Positions 9,756-18,234 of a DNA stretch of 64,000 nt are shown piece after piece. Positions within the stretch are counted from its first letter, which is position 1; each line of letters opens with the position of its first letter. The notes below the pieces were generated by a model. That model made no database searches, was not told the origin of the DNA, and saw only the letters and a program-made list of their open reading frames with translations. This DNA comes from Peptococcaceae bacterium UBA7702 (lineage in GTDB: Bacteria; Bacillota; Dehalobacteriia; UBA7702). Made by a program: the position numbers and the translations under genes. The stretch is taken from the NCBI GenBank assembly GCA_002482535.1, contig DLGE01000001.1:1070536-1134535 (forward strand). The letters are read 5' to 3'.

Positions 9756-10369
9756 AATTTATCAACCTCCGCTAAAAGATCAGCATATACCAATGTATGC
9801 TCAAATCTCAGATGCTCCGCATCAAGAATCGCTTTCACTTTTTTGACCGTATCTTCTATGTCATCATTGACGACAATATAATCATACATGGGGATCTGTT
9901 TGATTTCTTCTTGAAACAAGTGAAGTCTTTTACGGATCGTCTCTTCGGTATCGGTATTCCTGCCCCGCAGTCTATGCTCCAAGGTCTCAAAGTTAGGCGG
10001 TAAAATAAAAATAAAGATGCCGTCGGGGTACTGTTCTTTAACAAGAAGAGCTCCTTGAGGGTCAATCTCAAGGAGCGTATCTCTACCAATTGTTATATTG
10101 TCTTCCACAGCCGCCTTGGGCGTGCCGTAAAAATTCCCGTAAACTTCCGCCCATTCAAGATAGGCGTCGTTTTTCATATTGGCAAGAAATTGTTCCTTGG
10201 TAATAAAGGAGTAGTTGATACCGTTCTTTTCGCCCTCCCGAGGTTTGCGGGTGGTATCCGATACGGAGAGTTTTAGTTTCGTCTCCGCCGCCAAAAGTTT
10301 GGCGCATACCGTTCCTTTGCCAACGCCGGAAGGGCCTGATATTACGATCAATAGTCCATCAGACTTCAT
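9752..10369 (-). CDS. gmk: Guanylate kinase
   Basis: A 205-residue nucleotide kinase that phosphorylates GMP to GDP. The P-loop is GPSGVGKGT near residue 12. The GMP-binding region follows, with SVSDTTRKPREGE and the YGNFYGTP segment, and the lid holds RLRGRNTDTEE. Length matches the family. It is the first of the overlapping gmk-rpoZ-coaBC-metK block and is separated from the upstream mihF gene by a 245-base gap, so an internal promoter is possible. Confidence 0.97.
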   Translation of the reverse strand: MKSDGLLIVISGPSGVGKGTVCAKLLAAETKLKLSVSDTTRKPREGEKNGINYSFITKEQFLANMKNDAYLEWAEVYGNFYGTPKAAVEDNITIGRDTLLEIDPQGALLVKEQYPDGIFIFILPPNFETLEHRLRGRNTDTEETIRKRLHLFQEEIKQIPMYDYIVVNDDIEDTVKKVKAILDAEHLRFEHTLVYADLLAEVDKL

Positions 10370-10480
10370 TTTTCACCATCATCCTAAAATTACTTTATGC
10401 CTTTGTGGAAAGGCATTGATACAAAAAGCCGTCGCCATCTTATGATGCACAAATAAATCGTTGCCGTGGTTTAATAACCG

Positions 10481-10521
10481 CCGGAATTCATTGGCACATA
10501 CCAATCAAAACAGCATTCCGG
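10481..10521. repeat. Nested inverted repeat in the gmk-mihF gap
   Basis: CCGGAAT and ATTCCGG flank a 27-base segment that itself contains TTGG and CCAA. The folded form would be a hairpin with an inner stem. No T-run follows on either strand, so it is not an ordinary terminator. The rest of the 245-base gap (10370-10614) shows no coding region or clear promoter. Confidence 0.4.
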
Positions 10522-10614
10522 ATTTTCATACTTTTAAGAAGCGGAAAAAATGATCGTAAAATCAAAACGGCAAGCTAACATTTCTTACCGATATTATAAC
10601 AATTTTACGAATTC

Positions 10615-10920
10615 TTATGCTAATTTTTCCAGCAGCATGGCCTTTTGGCGTTTGCCAAGACCCTGAACGCGTCTGGATTCGTTGATTCCGATTTCTTCCA
10701 TAATGGAAACGGCGGTAATTTTGCCGACATTCGGCAAGGATTCCAATAAGTATTTGACTTTCATGCGGGAAACGACCTCGTCGTCTCTTTTAAGGACTTC
10801 CGTCAGGCTCACTTTGCCGGACTTCAATTCCTTTCTTAATTCCATTCTTTTGGTGCGCATTTCCTGCGCTTTAGCAAGAGCCTGGGCTCTTTCTTCAGTG
10901 GATAAATTCGGAACTGCCAT
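10615..10920 (-). CDS. mihF: Integration host factor, actinobacterial type (MihF-like)
   Basis: A 101-residue DNA-binding protein. It has an N-terminal helical region rich in charged residues (TEERAQALAKAQEMRTKR) and a C-terminal helix-hairpin-helix-like part (LESLPNVGKITAVSIMEEIGI ending in LGKRQKAMLLEKL). This is the pattern of mycobacterial integration host factor, a nucleoid-associated protein unrelated to enterobacterial IHF. ATG 10920 has GGAGG eight bases upstream. In actinobacteria mihF precedes gmk-rpoZ-coaBC-metK, and the same order is seen here, which supports the identity. Confidence 0.85.
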   Translation of the reverse strand: MAVPNLSTEERAQALAKAQEMRTKRMELRKELKSGKVSLTEVLKRDDEVVSRMKVKYLLESLPNVGKITAVSIMEEIGINESRRVQGLGKRQKAMLLEKLA

Positions 10921-10980
10921 TACAATCTCCTCCATTTATATATATAATTTCTGATGGGGACCATCAGGAAAAGATTTGAC

Positions 10981-11859
10981 TTATTCAAAATTTTGAACTT
11001 GCTCTCTAATTTTTTCCAGTTCTCCCTTGGCTTCGATTACCAGGTGACTGATTTGTGCATCGTTGGCTTTGGAGCCGATGGTATTGATTTCACGGTTGAT
11101 TTCCTGAAGGATAAAATCGAGCTTACGCCCAACAGCTTCGTCTTTTGCAAGATTCGCCTGAAACTGTTCAAAATGGCTGCCCAAGCGTGTTAACTCTTCG
11201 GCAATATCCGCCTTGTCGGCAAAAAAGGCCACTTCATTCAATAACTTATCCTGATCGATCTCAACCTCTTTCAATACTTCTTGAATTCTGCCGGTCAGTT
11301 TCTCTCTGTAATCCGCTACGACAAGAGGACTTCTTACGGCAATTTCTTCCTTCATATCGGCTAATTTAGATAGCCGGGATCTAAGATCCTTAGCTAATAT
11401 CGCACCTTCCGCGACACGCATTTCATAAAGCTGATGTAAGCTGCCTTTTACGGCATCGCTCATGGTAAGCCAAAGCTCATCCAGATCTGATTCTTCTTTT
11501 TGAGCAGTCAAAACCCCATAATAAGAGGCAATTTCCGATATATTTAACTGATAGGGAATGCCTGTTGCCGCCGCAATTTCTTGGACGGCATGACAATAGG
11601 CTATGGCAAGATCGGTATCGGCAACAATTTTCTGTTTGCTTTCACCGATTTCTTCTACAGTGATATAAGCTTCCACATGACCGCGATGAAGTACCGCGGA
11701 AATTTCTTTTTTCACGTTGTCTTCGAGAGGATTGTATTGTTTCGGCATTTTAACGACAACATCAAGAAAGCGGTTATTTACGCTTTTCGTTTCCACAGTG
11801 ACTTTCCACTGGGCAGATTGAGCTGTCGCCCGGCCATAGCCGGTCATACTTTTAATCAA
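10981..11859 (-). CDS. YicC-family protein, probable endoribonuclease
   Basis: About 292 residues. The N-terminus IKSMTGYGRA and the C-terminal block around GRKLDFILQEINREINTIGSKA are the hallmarks of the YicC family, which has endoribonuclease activity and is linked to RNA turnover and stationary-phase fitness. I choose TTG 11859 because GAGGT lies seven bases upstream and the protein then begins at the conserved IKSMTG block; a longer version from 11880 adds residues outside the conserved region. It heads the cluster that continues with mihF and gmk. Confidence 0.93.
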   Translation of the reverse strand: MIKSMTGYGRATAQSAQWKVTVETKSVNNRFLDVVVKMPKQYNPLEDNVKKEISAVLHRGHVEAYITVEEIGESKQKIVADTDLAIAYCHAVQEIAAATGIPYQLNISEIASYYGVLTAQKEESDLDELWLTMSDAVKGSLHQLYEMRVAEGAILAKDLRSRLSKLADMKEEIAVRSPLVVADYREKLTGRIQEVLKEVEIDQDKLLNEVAFFADKADIAEELTRLGSHFEQFQANLAKDEAVGRKLDFILQEINREINTIGSKANDAQISHLVIEAKGELEKIREQVQNFE

Positions 11860-11936
11860 TACAAAAACCTCACACTTCAACGGGGAAAATTATACCATAA
11901 CTTATTCGAGATAACAACTGGATTTCCTTCTTTTTT

Positions 11937-14531
11937 TTATTTTTTTTCGTTTCTTTTTCCCGTTAACATTCCTTTGAGCAAAACAAAGAAGGAGGGCATG
12001 GCCGATAGAGCTACCGTGAACAGGAGATTTGAGGTAGAAAGCGGCACCGTACCAAATAATTGATTAAAAAACCCGTGGTAGAGAACGAACCATTGTACCA
12101 CCAAAGACAAAGCGACAGTCACCAATAAGAAGGGATTGCCAAAGAAGGCTTTGCCCCAAAGTACCCCTTTTTCGCTGCGGCAGTCAAAGACATAGAAGAG
12201 CTGGCTTAAAACAAGAGCGTTAAAGGCCATGGTGCGAGCGGTGGCGATATCTTCCGTCACATAGATACCGTAAAGAAAGAGGGCAAAACAGATGGCGCCG
12301 ATCAAAAACCCGCGCAAAGCGATTTTGGCGCCGAGACCGTTGCTGAAAATTCCCGCCTGTCTTTTCCTCGGCTTTTCCTGCATCAAACCGGCATGGGGCG
12401 GTTCCATGGCCAGAGCCAGGGCGGGTAAACCATCGGTGACCAGATTGACCCAGAGAATTTGCAGCGGGATCAGAGGCAGTGGAAACTGCAGCCAAACGGC
12501 GATGACCATCAGCAGAATTTCCCCAAAATTGGAAGAAAGCAAATAACGCACGGATTTTCTGATGTTATCATAGATTCCCCTACCCTGATAGACCGCCTCC
12601 ACAATGGAAGAGAAATTATCGTCGGCGAGGATAAAATCCGCTACGCCTTTGGTCACATCGGTGCCTTTGAGACCCATGGCAATACCAATATCAGCCTCCT
12701 TCAGGGCGGGAGCATCATTGACACCGTCCCCGGTCATGGCACAAACTTCATTTTGACGTTTTAAAACGGACACCACACGCATTTTATCCGCAGGAGAAAC
12801 CGAGGCGATGACCGAGGTACCCCGCAAGCGTCTCGCCAACGCCCCGTCGTCCATGGCCTGGAGTTGTTCCCCGGTCAAAACATCCTGGGCTGAACTGGCG
12901 ATACCCAATTCTCTGCCGATGGCAAGGGCGGTACCGCAATGATCTCCCGTTACCATAATACTGCGTATCCCCGCTTTTTTCGCGTTGCTTAAGGCCGGCT
13001 TTGCATCTTCCCGCAGAGGATCGCTGAGAGCCGCCAAAGAGAGAAAAATCAGATCTTTTTCCATTTCGCCGGCGCTGTCAACATCGGGACGAAAGGCCAT
13101 TGCCAAAATGCGAAAGCCATTGCCGCCGTATGCGGCGACAGCGCTGTTGACCGCGTTTTTTTCTTCATAACCGAAGGGAACGACCTTACCTTGGCGCAGC
13201 ATATAACGGCAGCGGCTGCTGATTCGATCCGGTGCTCCCTTTACCAACGCATAGTTTTTACCCTCATATTCCCCAAGGACGCTCATCATTTTACGGGAAG
13301 AATCAAAGGAGATTTCATCAAGCTTTTTTACTTTTGGCAGGGGCGCGCCTGTGCGCTGCGCCCCCAACATCAGCGCCGTTTCCGTAGAGTCGCCGTAAAA
13401 GGTATCGCCTTCCTGGTAAAGACTGTTGCAGTTGGCGATCACCATATTGGTATAAAAGGCTGTTTTTTCCGTCTGGCGAAACACTTCGACTTCATGCCAC
13501 GTGCCGTCGCCGTAGAGGTACTGGGTTTCCATGCTGTTTTTCGTCAGGGTACCGGTTTTGTCCGTACAGATACAGGTGGTGCAGCCCAAAGCTTCCACCG
13601 CGGGAAGACGCCGCACAATGGCGTTGACATTGGCCAGCCGCCAGACACCCAAAGCCAGGCAAATCGTGACGACAATGGGCAGCCCTTCGGGAATGGAAGC
13701 CACACCGAGACTGATGCCGGTAAGGATCATGGTATAAAGATCGCCGCCCAGGAAAAAGCCGGCTACTGCCACCATGGCACAGACCACGGCGCAGAAACAG
13801 ATGAGGATTTTACCCAAATGCTTCAGTTGTCTTTGCAGTGGAGTCGGTTCTGTTTTCCTGGTTTGGAGCATACCCGCGATATGTCCGATTTCCGTGTTCA
13901 TGCCTGTGGCGACGACGATGCCCCGACCGCGGCCGCCGGTCACCACGGTACCGCTGTAGCACATATTTTTCCGTTTGTTAAGGGTTACTTCCTCGGTAAG
14001 AGGGTCCGCGTGCTTGGAAACATCCTGGGCTTCACCGGTGAGCACCGATTCCTCCACTTTCAGACGAAAAGATTCGGTAATCCGCAGATCCGCCGGAACT
14101 TTGGTGCCGGAATCAAGGATCACCACATCGCCAACGACGAGATTTTCCGCTTTCGTCACAAAAAGCTCCCCACCCACAACAATCCTGGCTTCATCCTCCG
14201 TCATTTTTTTCAATGCTTCCAAAGACCGTTCCGCTTTGTATTCCTGGATGAAGCCCAAAATGCCGTTCATGACGATGATCAATAAAATCATGATGGCATC
14301 GAGGTTTTCTCCTAAAAACGCAGAAACCACCGCCGCCGCCATCAGTACCATAACCATAAAATCGCCGAACTGGCGCAGAAAAATCATCGGCACGGAAACC
14401 CGTTTTTCTTCTTTCAGGACATTGCCGCCGTTTCTTTCCAGCCGCCGGTCGTGCTCCCTTTTCGTGAGGCCGTCTCTCTGACTCGTCCCAAGGAGCTGCT
14501 CCGTCTCAGCAATTGTTTTCTGATACCACAT
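11937..14531 (-). CDS. P-type Ca2+-transporting ATPase (P2A/SERCA-like)
   Basis: An 864-residue ion pump. In order: an N-terminal cation-ATPase domain; the actuator loop with SVLTGEA; membrane helix 4 with the ion-binding IPEGLP; the phosphorylation motif CTDKTGTLTKN; the nucleotide-binding domain with KGAPDRI; the hinge TGDGVNDAPALKEADIG; and C-terminal helices with NLVTDGLPALALAMEP. The ion-site residues in helices 4 and 6 resemble SERCA/PMR1-type Ca2+ pumps, so cytoplasmic Ca2+ (or Mn2+) export is the best guess. It stands alone, divergent from the NFACT gene. Confidence 0.93.
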   Translation of the reverse strand: MWYQKTIAETEQLLGTSQRDGLTKREHDRRLERNGGNVLKEEKRVSVPMIFLRQFGDFMVMVLMAAAVVSAFLGENLDAIMILLIIVMNGILGFIQEYKAERSLEALKKMTEDEARIVVGGELFVTKAENLVVGDVVILDSGTKVPADLRITESFRLKVEESVLTGEAQDVSKHADPLTEEVTLNKRKNMCYSGTVVTGGRGRGIVVATGMNTEIGHIAGMLQTRKTEPTPLQRQLKHLGKILICFCAVVCAMVAVAGFFLGGDLYTMILTGISLGVASIPEGLPIVVTICLALGVWRLANVNAIVRRLPAVEALGCTTCICTDKTGTLTKNSMETQYLYGDGTWHEVEVFRQTEKTAFYTNMVIANCNSLYQEGDTFYGDSTETALMLGAQRTGAPLPKVKKLDEISFDSSRKMMSVLGEYEGKNYALVKGAPDRISSRCRYMLRQGKVVPFGYEEKNAVNSAVAAYGGNGFRILAMAFRPDVDSAGEMEKDLIFLSLAALSDPLREDAKPALSNAKKAGIRSIMVTGDHCGTALAIGRELGIASSAQDVLTGEQLQAMDDGALARRLRGTSVIASVSPADKMRVVSVLKRQNEVCAMTGDGVNDAPALKEADIGIAMGLKGTDVTKGVADFILADDNFSSIVEAVYQGRGIYDNIRKSVRYLLSSNFGEILLMVIAVWLQFPLPLIPLQILWVNLVTDGLPALALAMEPPHAGLMQEKPRKRQAGIFSNGLGAKIALRGFLIGAICFALFLYGIYVTEDIATARTMAFNALVLSQLFYVFDCRSEKGVLWGKAFFGNPFLLVTVALSLVVQWFVLYHGFFNQLFGTVPLSTSNLLFTVALSAMPSFFVLLKGMLTGKRNEKK

Positions 14532-14601
14532 AGTCCTGCCTCCTTCCTTGTCCTTTCATTTCTATGCCAGTTTCAGCTGATCCATGACAGGGAAATAGAG
14601 T

Positions 14602-14630
14602 GTGACATTCTCCCTGTTTCATGGTATAAT
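14602..14630 (+). promoter_or_regulatory. SigA-type promoter of the NFACT gene
   Basis: GTGACA (one mismatch to TTGACA) and TATAAT are separated by 17 bases. The start codon follows 18 bases after the -10 box, with AAAGGAG in between. Confidence 0.8.
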
Positions 14631-14648
14631 GAAGCAAAGGAGTAAACC

Positions 14649-16397
14649 ATGGCGCTGGACGGACTATTTTTAAACAGAATACTTACGGAAATCCAGGCTG
14701 ACCTTATCGACGCGAAAATCAACCGCGTGCATCAGCCTCAGGATACGACGGTTACCTTAAAGTTGAAATCCCATAGACGCGGTAACTGTTTGCTGCTGCT
14801 CACAGCTCACCCGCAAAATGCCAGAGTACACTTTACGGAAACGTCTTACGACAATCCCAAAACACCGCCGCTTTTCGCCATGGTATTGCGGAAGCATATC
14901 GAGGGCGGGCGCATCATTGATGTGAGCCAAATCGGTTTGGACAGAGTCGCGGACATCACCATAGAAGCCCGGAACGAAATTGGGGATATCGAGGAAAAGC
15001 ACGTGATCATCGAGATCATGGGCAAGCACAGTAACATCATCCTTTGCGACAGCAACCGCGTCATTTTAGCCGCCGTCAAACAGTACGGCAGCGCCGTATC
15101 CCGCTACCGCCAGGTGCTCCCCCATGAACCGTATATCCTGCCGCCTCCCTCCCATAAGCTCAACCCCTTTCTGATGACAGAGGAAGAATTTGAAACGGCG
15201 CTCCTCGCCAAAGAGCTTCACCTTCCCCTCGCCAAGGCTGTGCTCCAGACAGTGGAAGGCGTTTCACCGCAAACTGCCGCGGAGCTCGTCTATGCCAGCA
15301 ATCTGCCGACGTCCTTTCCCTTGGAACAAGCGGGATCTTATGAATTGCGCTGCGTTTTTCAACAGATACAACAGCTGCTCCGCGCTGAAACCCTGCCAAC
15401 CATTGTTTATAACGAAGAAAAAACTCTGGACTTTTACTACCTACCCCTTCGGCACCACCAAGGGCTTTCCCGAAGCGCTGTTGATTTAAGCGCGCTTCTT
15501 GACGATTATTTTGGCGCCAAAGAGAGAGAGAACGCCTTCCAGACGAGAAAAGCCGCGTTAAAGAAAATCATCGGCCAGCATCGGGCCAAAACCGCGGCGA
15601 AGGTGGAAAAGCAAAAGGAAGAGCTATGCCACGCCGTAGACGGCGAAAAATACCGCCTTTACGGCGAACTGCTTTCCGCCAATCTTTATCAGGTACCCAA
15701 TTACATTGAAGAAGTGGTTCTGGAAAACTTCTATGACGATAACCGCGGCATCAAGGTGCCCCTCCTAAAAGAACTCACCGCCGCCGACAACGCCAGCCGC
15801 TATTTTAAGCGCTATCATAAAGCGAAAACCGCCAGAAACGCCATTCGGGAGCATCTTACCGAAAACGAAAACGAGTTGGCCTATCTGGAAAGCCTGTACT
15901 ACCAGTGCGAAAACGCACAAAACGACGATGATCTGGCGGAAACCCGCAGCGAGGTGATACATAGCGGTTATCTCAAAGCAAAGAAGCAGACCAAGGGAGA
16001 AAAACGTGATGCTCCCCTGCCCCCGCTGGAAACGGTATATATGGATTATACGATCCTCATTGGCAGAAACAATAAGCAAAACGACCGCCTTACTCTGAAA
16101 GCAGCACAAAAGGACGATCTTTGGCTGCACACCAAAAACATTCCCGGTAGCCATGTAATCATTCGAAAAAAGGACGGCGAAGAGATCCCGGAAGCAGTCA
16201 TCACCCGCGCCGCCCAATATGCTGCTTTTCACAGCAAGGCTAAGGAATCTCCGAAAGTGCCGGTGGATTATACCGAAGTAAAACAGGTAAAAAAACCAAA
16301 CGGCGCCCGTCCCGGCATGGTGATCTATTTTGAACAGACCACGATCATGGTGGAACCGAAGCAGCCGGTAATTGATACGGCAAAGCCGAACCAATAA
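14649..16397 (+). CDS. NFACT-family protein (RqcH / fibronectin-binding A-like)
   Basis: A 582-residue protein. The NFACT-N domain (MALDGLFLNRILTEI onward) is followed by a helix-rich middle, a coiled coil at about 290-440, and the C-terminal NFACT-R domain containing DDLWLHTKNIPGSHVIIR. In Bacillota such proteins (RqcH) bind obstructed 50S subunits carrying peptidyl-tRNA and recruit tRNA-Ala to add C-terminal alanine tails for degradation; the older name is fibronectin-binding protein. It has its own promoter and ends before a bidirectional terminator. Confidence 0.92.
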   Translation: MALDGLFLNRILTEIQADLIDAKINRVHQPQDTTVTLKLKSHRRGNCLLLLTAHPQNARVHFTETSYDNPKTPPLFAMVLRKHIEGGRIIDVSQIGLDRVADITIEARNEIGDIEEKHVIIEIMGKHSNIILCDSNRVILAAVKQYGSAVSRYRQVLPHEPYILPPPSHKLNPFLMTEEEFETALLAKELHLPLAKAVLQTVEGVSPQTAAELVYASNLPTSFPLEQAGSYELRCVFQQIQQLLRAETLPTIVYNEEKTLDFYYLPLRHHQGLSRSAVDLSALLDDYFGAKERENAFQTRKAALKKIIGQHRAKTAAKVEKQKEELCHAVDGEKYRLYGELLSANLYQVPNYIEEVVLENFYDDNRGIKVPLLKELTAADNASRYFKRYHKAKTARNAIREHLTENENELAYLESLYYQCENAQNDDDLAETRSEVIHSGYLKAKKQTKGEKRDAPLPPLETVYMDYTILIGRNNKQNDRLTLKAAQKDDLWLHTKNIPGSHVIIRKKDGEEIPEAVITRAAQYAAFHSKAKESPKVPVDYTEVKQVKKPNGARPGMVIYFEQTTIMVEPKQPVIDTAKPNQ

Positions 16398-16522
16398 AAT
16401 TTCAGGAACAACCGGCAGTTTTAGAGATTTTGGATAACACACTGTAAAAAAACCGCTCACTGTAAAAATTTCGCGCAGTGGGGAAAGCGCATTAGAATCC
16501 ACATTATGCATATTTTTCACGT

Positions 16523-16556
16523 AAAAAAATCGCACATTTCAGTGCGATTTTTTTTG
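16523..16556. terminator. Bidirectional intrinsic terminator
   Basis: ATCGCAC and GTGCGAT pair around a six-base loop, with an A-run before and a T-run after. It can end both the NFACT gene (plus) and the sigma54 activator gene (minus). Confidence 0.88.
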
Positions 16557-16652
16557 TTTGCTTACTCTTAAAGCTTTTACATCGGTCCAACCAGGGTTTT
16601 TGTTTCATCCAGGAGACTGGCACACAAATTGCATTGATAAAAGGCATACGAA

Positions 16653-18080
16653 TCAGAGCTTTGAGGGAATGTCCAGGCGCTTCATACGGTAGTATAAGTT
16701 CTCCCGGCGCATTTGCAGACTCCGCGCCGTCCGGGAGATATTATAATCGTTTTCCCCCAGGGCTTCTATAATCAGCTTCCGTTCAAAGTCGGCCATGATT
16801 TGGGCGTAAGCGTTTTCCCCCGTAAAAGGCCGGGGCAGACTGGCGCCATCAAAGGTAACGCCGGTATCGAAATAGGAAGGCAGATCCACGTAACTGAGGA
16901 TTTTCTTTTCCACCGTCACATTCATCATATATTCAACGACATGCTCCAGCTCACGGACATTCCCCGGCCAGGAGTAATGGTATAATAGCTCCTTACAACG
17001 GTCATCACAGTCTTTGATGTTCATCTGATACTTATTATTGAAAGATTCCAGAAAATGCTTCAATAAAAGAGGGAGATCCCCTTTGCGGGAGTAGAGAGCC
17101 GGAACCGTTAAGGTCACGGCGGCAAGCCGATAGTAGAGATCCTGGCGCAGAATATTTTCTGCCACCAGCTGTTGGGGCGCCTGATTGGTGGCGCTGATAA
17201 AACGGCAGTTCACCTTGATTTCCCTATTGCTGCCGACTCGGGTGAATTTTCGTTCCTGCAAAACCCGAAGCAATTTTCCCTGCACTGTCCAGGGCATCGA
17301 ATTGATTTCATCGAGAAACAAAGTACCGCCGGCGGCTTCCTCAATGAGTCCGGCGCTATCCACCGCACCGGTAAAAGCGCCCTTCACCGAGCCGAAGACC
17401 ATGGTTTCCAATAAATTCTCGGGGATCGCCGCGCAGTTGACGCCGACGAACCTGCCCTCCCGCTGCAAGCTGCCATTATGGATGGCCTGGGCCATGATCT
17501 CCTTACCGGTGCCGGTGGGGCCGCAGATCAAGACCGTAGATTCCTTTAATGCCACCCTTTTGGCGATATCAATCATTTCCCTGACCTTGACGTCATTGCC
17601 GATGAAACTATCGAAGGTGTAGGAGGTGCCGTTGGCAAAAGTTTGCTTTTCCTGGAGATGCTTTTTACGAAAATCCAGGATTCGAGCGATCTGCCGGTCA
17701 GAATAGTCGGTATTGTGGCCGATCGAACAGATATATTTCAGTTTTCCATCCAGGTAAAAGGGGTAGGATCTGGTCAGAATATCACATTTCTTGCCGTTGC
17801 AGTTAAAAAAAGAAAGTAGAAATTCTTTGGCGGGAGATTCGGTTAAGCCGCTAAACCGATTATATCCCGAAGGCATCATATCTGGCCAGACTTCCTGCTC
17901 CTGTCTGCCAACGAGCTGCTCCAGCTGACAATTTTCATGAGATAGAATGACGTTGTTGACCCAAACGATCTTTTCCGCGGCGTCAGTGATATAAACGCCG
18001 GCATCCGAATGATTCAGGATATATTCATAGACCGTTACCATTTCCCCTTTTTGTTTTATTGTACGCGCTTCCGTTTTCAT
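16653..18080 (-). CDS. Sigma54-dependent transcriptional activator with PAS sensor
   Basis: A 475-residue bacterial enhancer-binding protein. Residues about 20-130 resemble a PAS sensor (HSDAGVYITDAAEKIVWVN). The AAA+ domain at about 160-390 contains Walker A GPTGTGKE, the sigma54-contacting GAFTGA loop and Walker B TLFLDEI. The C-terminus is a Fis-type helix-turn-helix (NISRTARSLQMRRENLYYRMKR). GAGGAG lies seven bases before ATG 18080. It is divergent from the MttB-family gene, the usual arrangement for a substrate-sensing activator of methylamine-type genes, so I infer it controls that operon and perhaps itself. Confidence 0.93.
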   Translation of the reverse strand: MKTEARTIKQKGEMVTVYEYILNHSDAGVYITDAAEKIVWVNNVILSHENCQLEQLVGRQEQEVWPDMMPSGYNRFSGLTESPAKEFLLSFFNCNGKKCDILTRSYPFYLDGKLKYICSIGHNTDYSDRQIARILDFRKKHLQEKQTFANGTSYTFDSFIGNDVKVREMIDIAKRVALKESTVLICGPTGTGKEIMAQAIHNGSLQREGRFVGVNCAAIPENLLETMVFGSVKGAFTGAVDSAGLIEEAAGGTLFLDEINSMPWTVQGKLLRVLQERKFTRVGSNREIKVNCRFISATNQAPQQLVAENILRQDLYYRLAAVTLTVPALYSRKGDLPLLLKHFLESFNNKYQMNIKDCDDRCKELLYHYSWPGNVRELEHVVEYMMNVTVEKKILSYVDLPSYFDTGVTFDGASLPRPFTGENAYAQIMADFERKLIIEALGENDYNISRTARSLQMRRENLYYRMKRLDIPSKL

Positions 18081-18156
18081 AACTTTTCTCCTCTTTACGG
18101 TTATGCAACGCTCAACTCTCCTCTATTACCATCATTATAGCGAATCATTTCAGCAT

Positions 18157-18172
18157 TGCAAGAACATTGCCA
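18157..18172 (-). promoter_or_regulatory. Sigma54 (-24/-12) promoter candidate facing the activator gene
   Basis: On the minus strand TGGCAATGTTCTTGCA matches the 16-base -24/-12 pattern, with GG and GC at the required spacing. It would start transcription near 18146, about 65 bases before the activator's ATG. I found no comparable site pointing toward the methyltransferase gene. Confidence 0.6.
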
Positions 18173-18184
18173 TTAAAATCTTAA

Positions 18185-18206
18185 GGTGCGCACCGAAAGA
18201 TATAAT
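18185..18206 (+). promoter_or_regulatory. Palindrome and -10 box before the methyltransferase gene
   Basis: GGTGCGCACC (18185-18194) is a perfect 10-bp palindrome immediately upstream of a perfect TATAAT (18201-18206). No good -35 hexamer is present, so the palindrome may be a regulator site. The start codon is 28 bases downstream of the -10 box. Confidence 0.45.
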
Positions 18207-18234
18207 GAAATAAAAAAAGAAGGTAGGCATAAAA

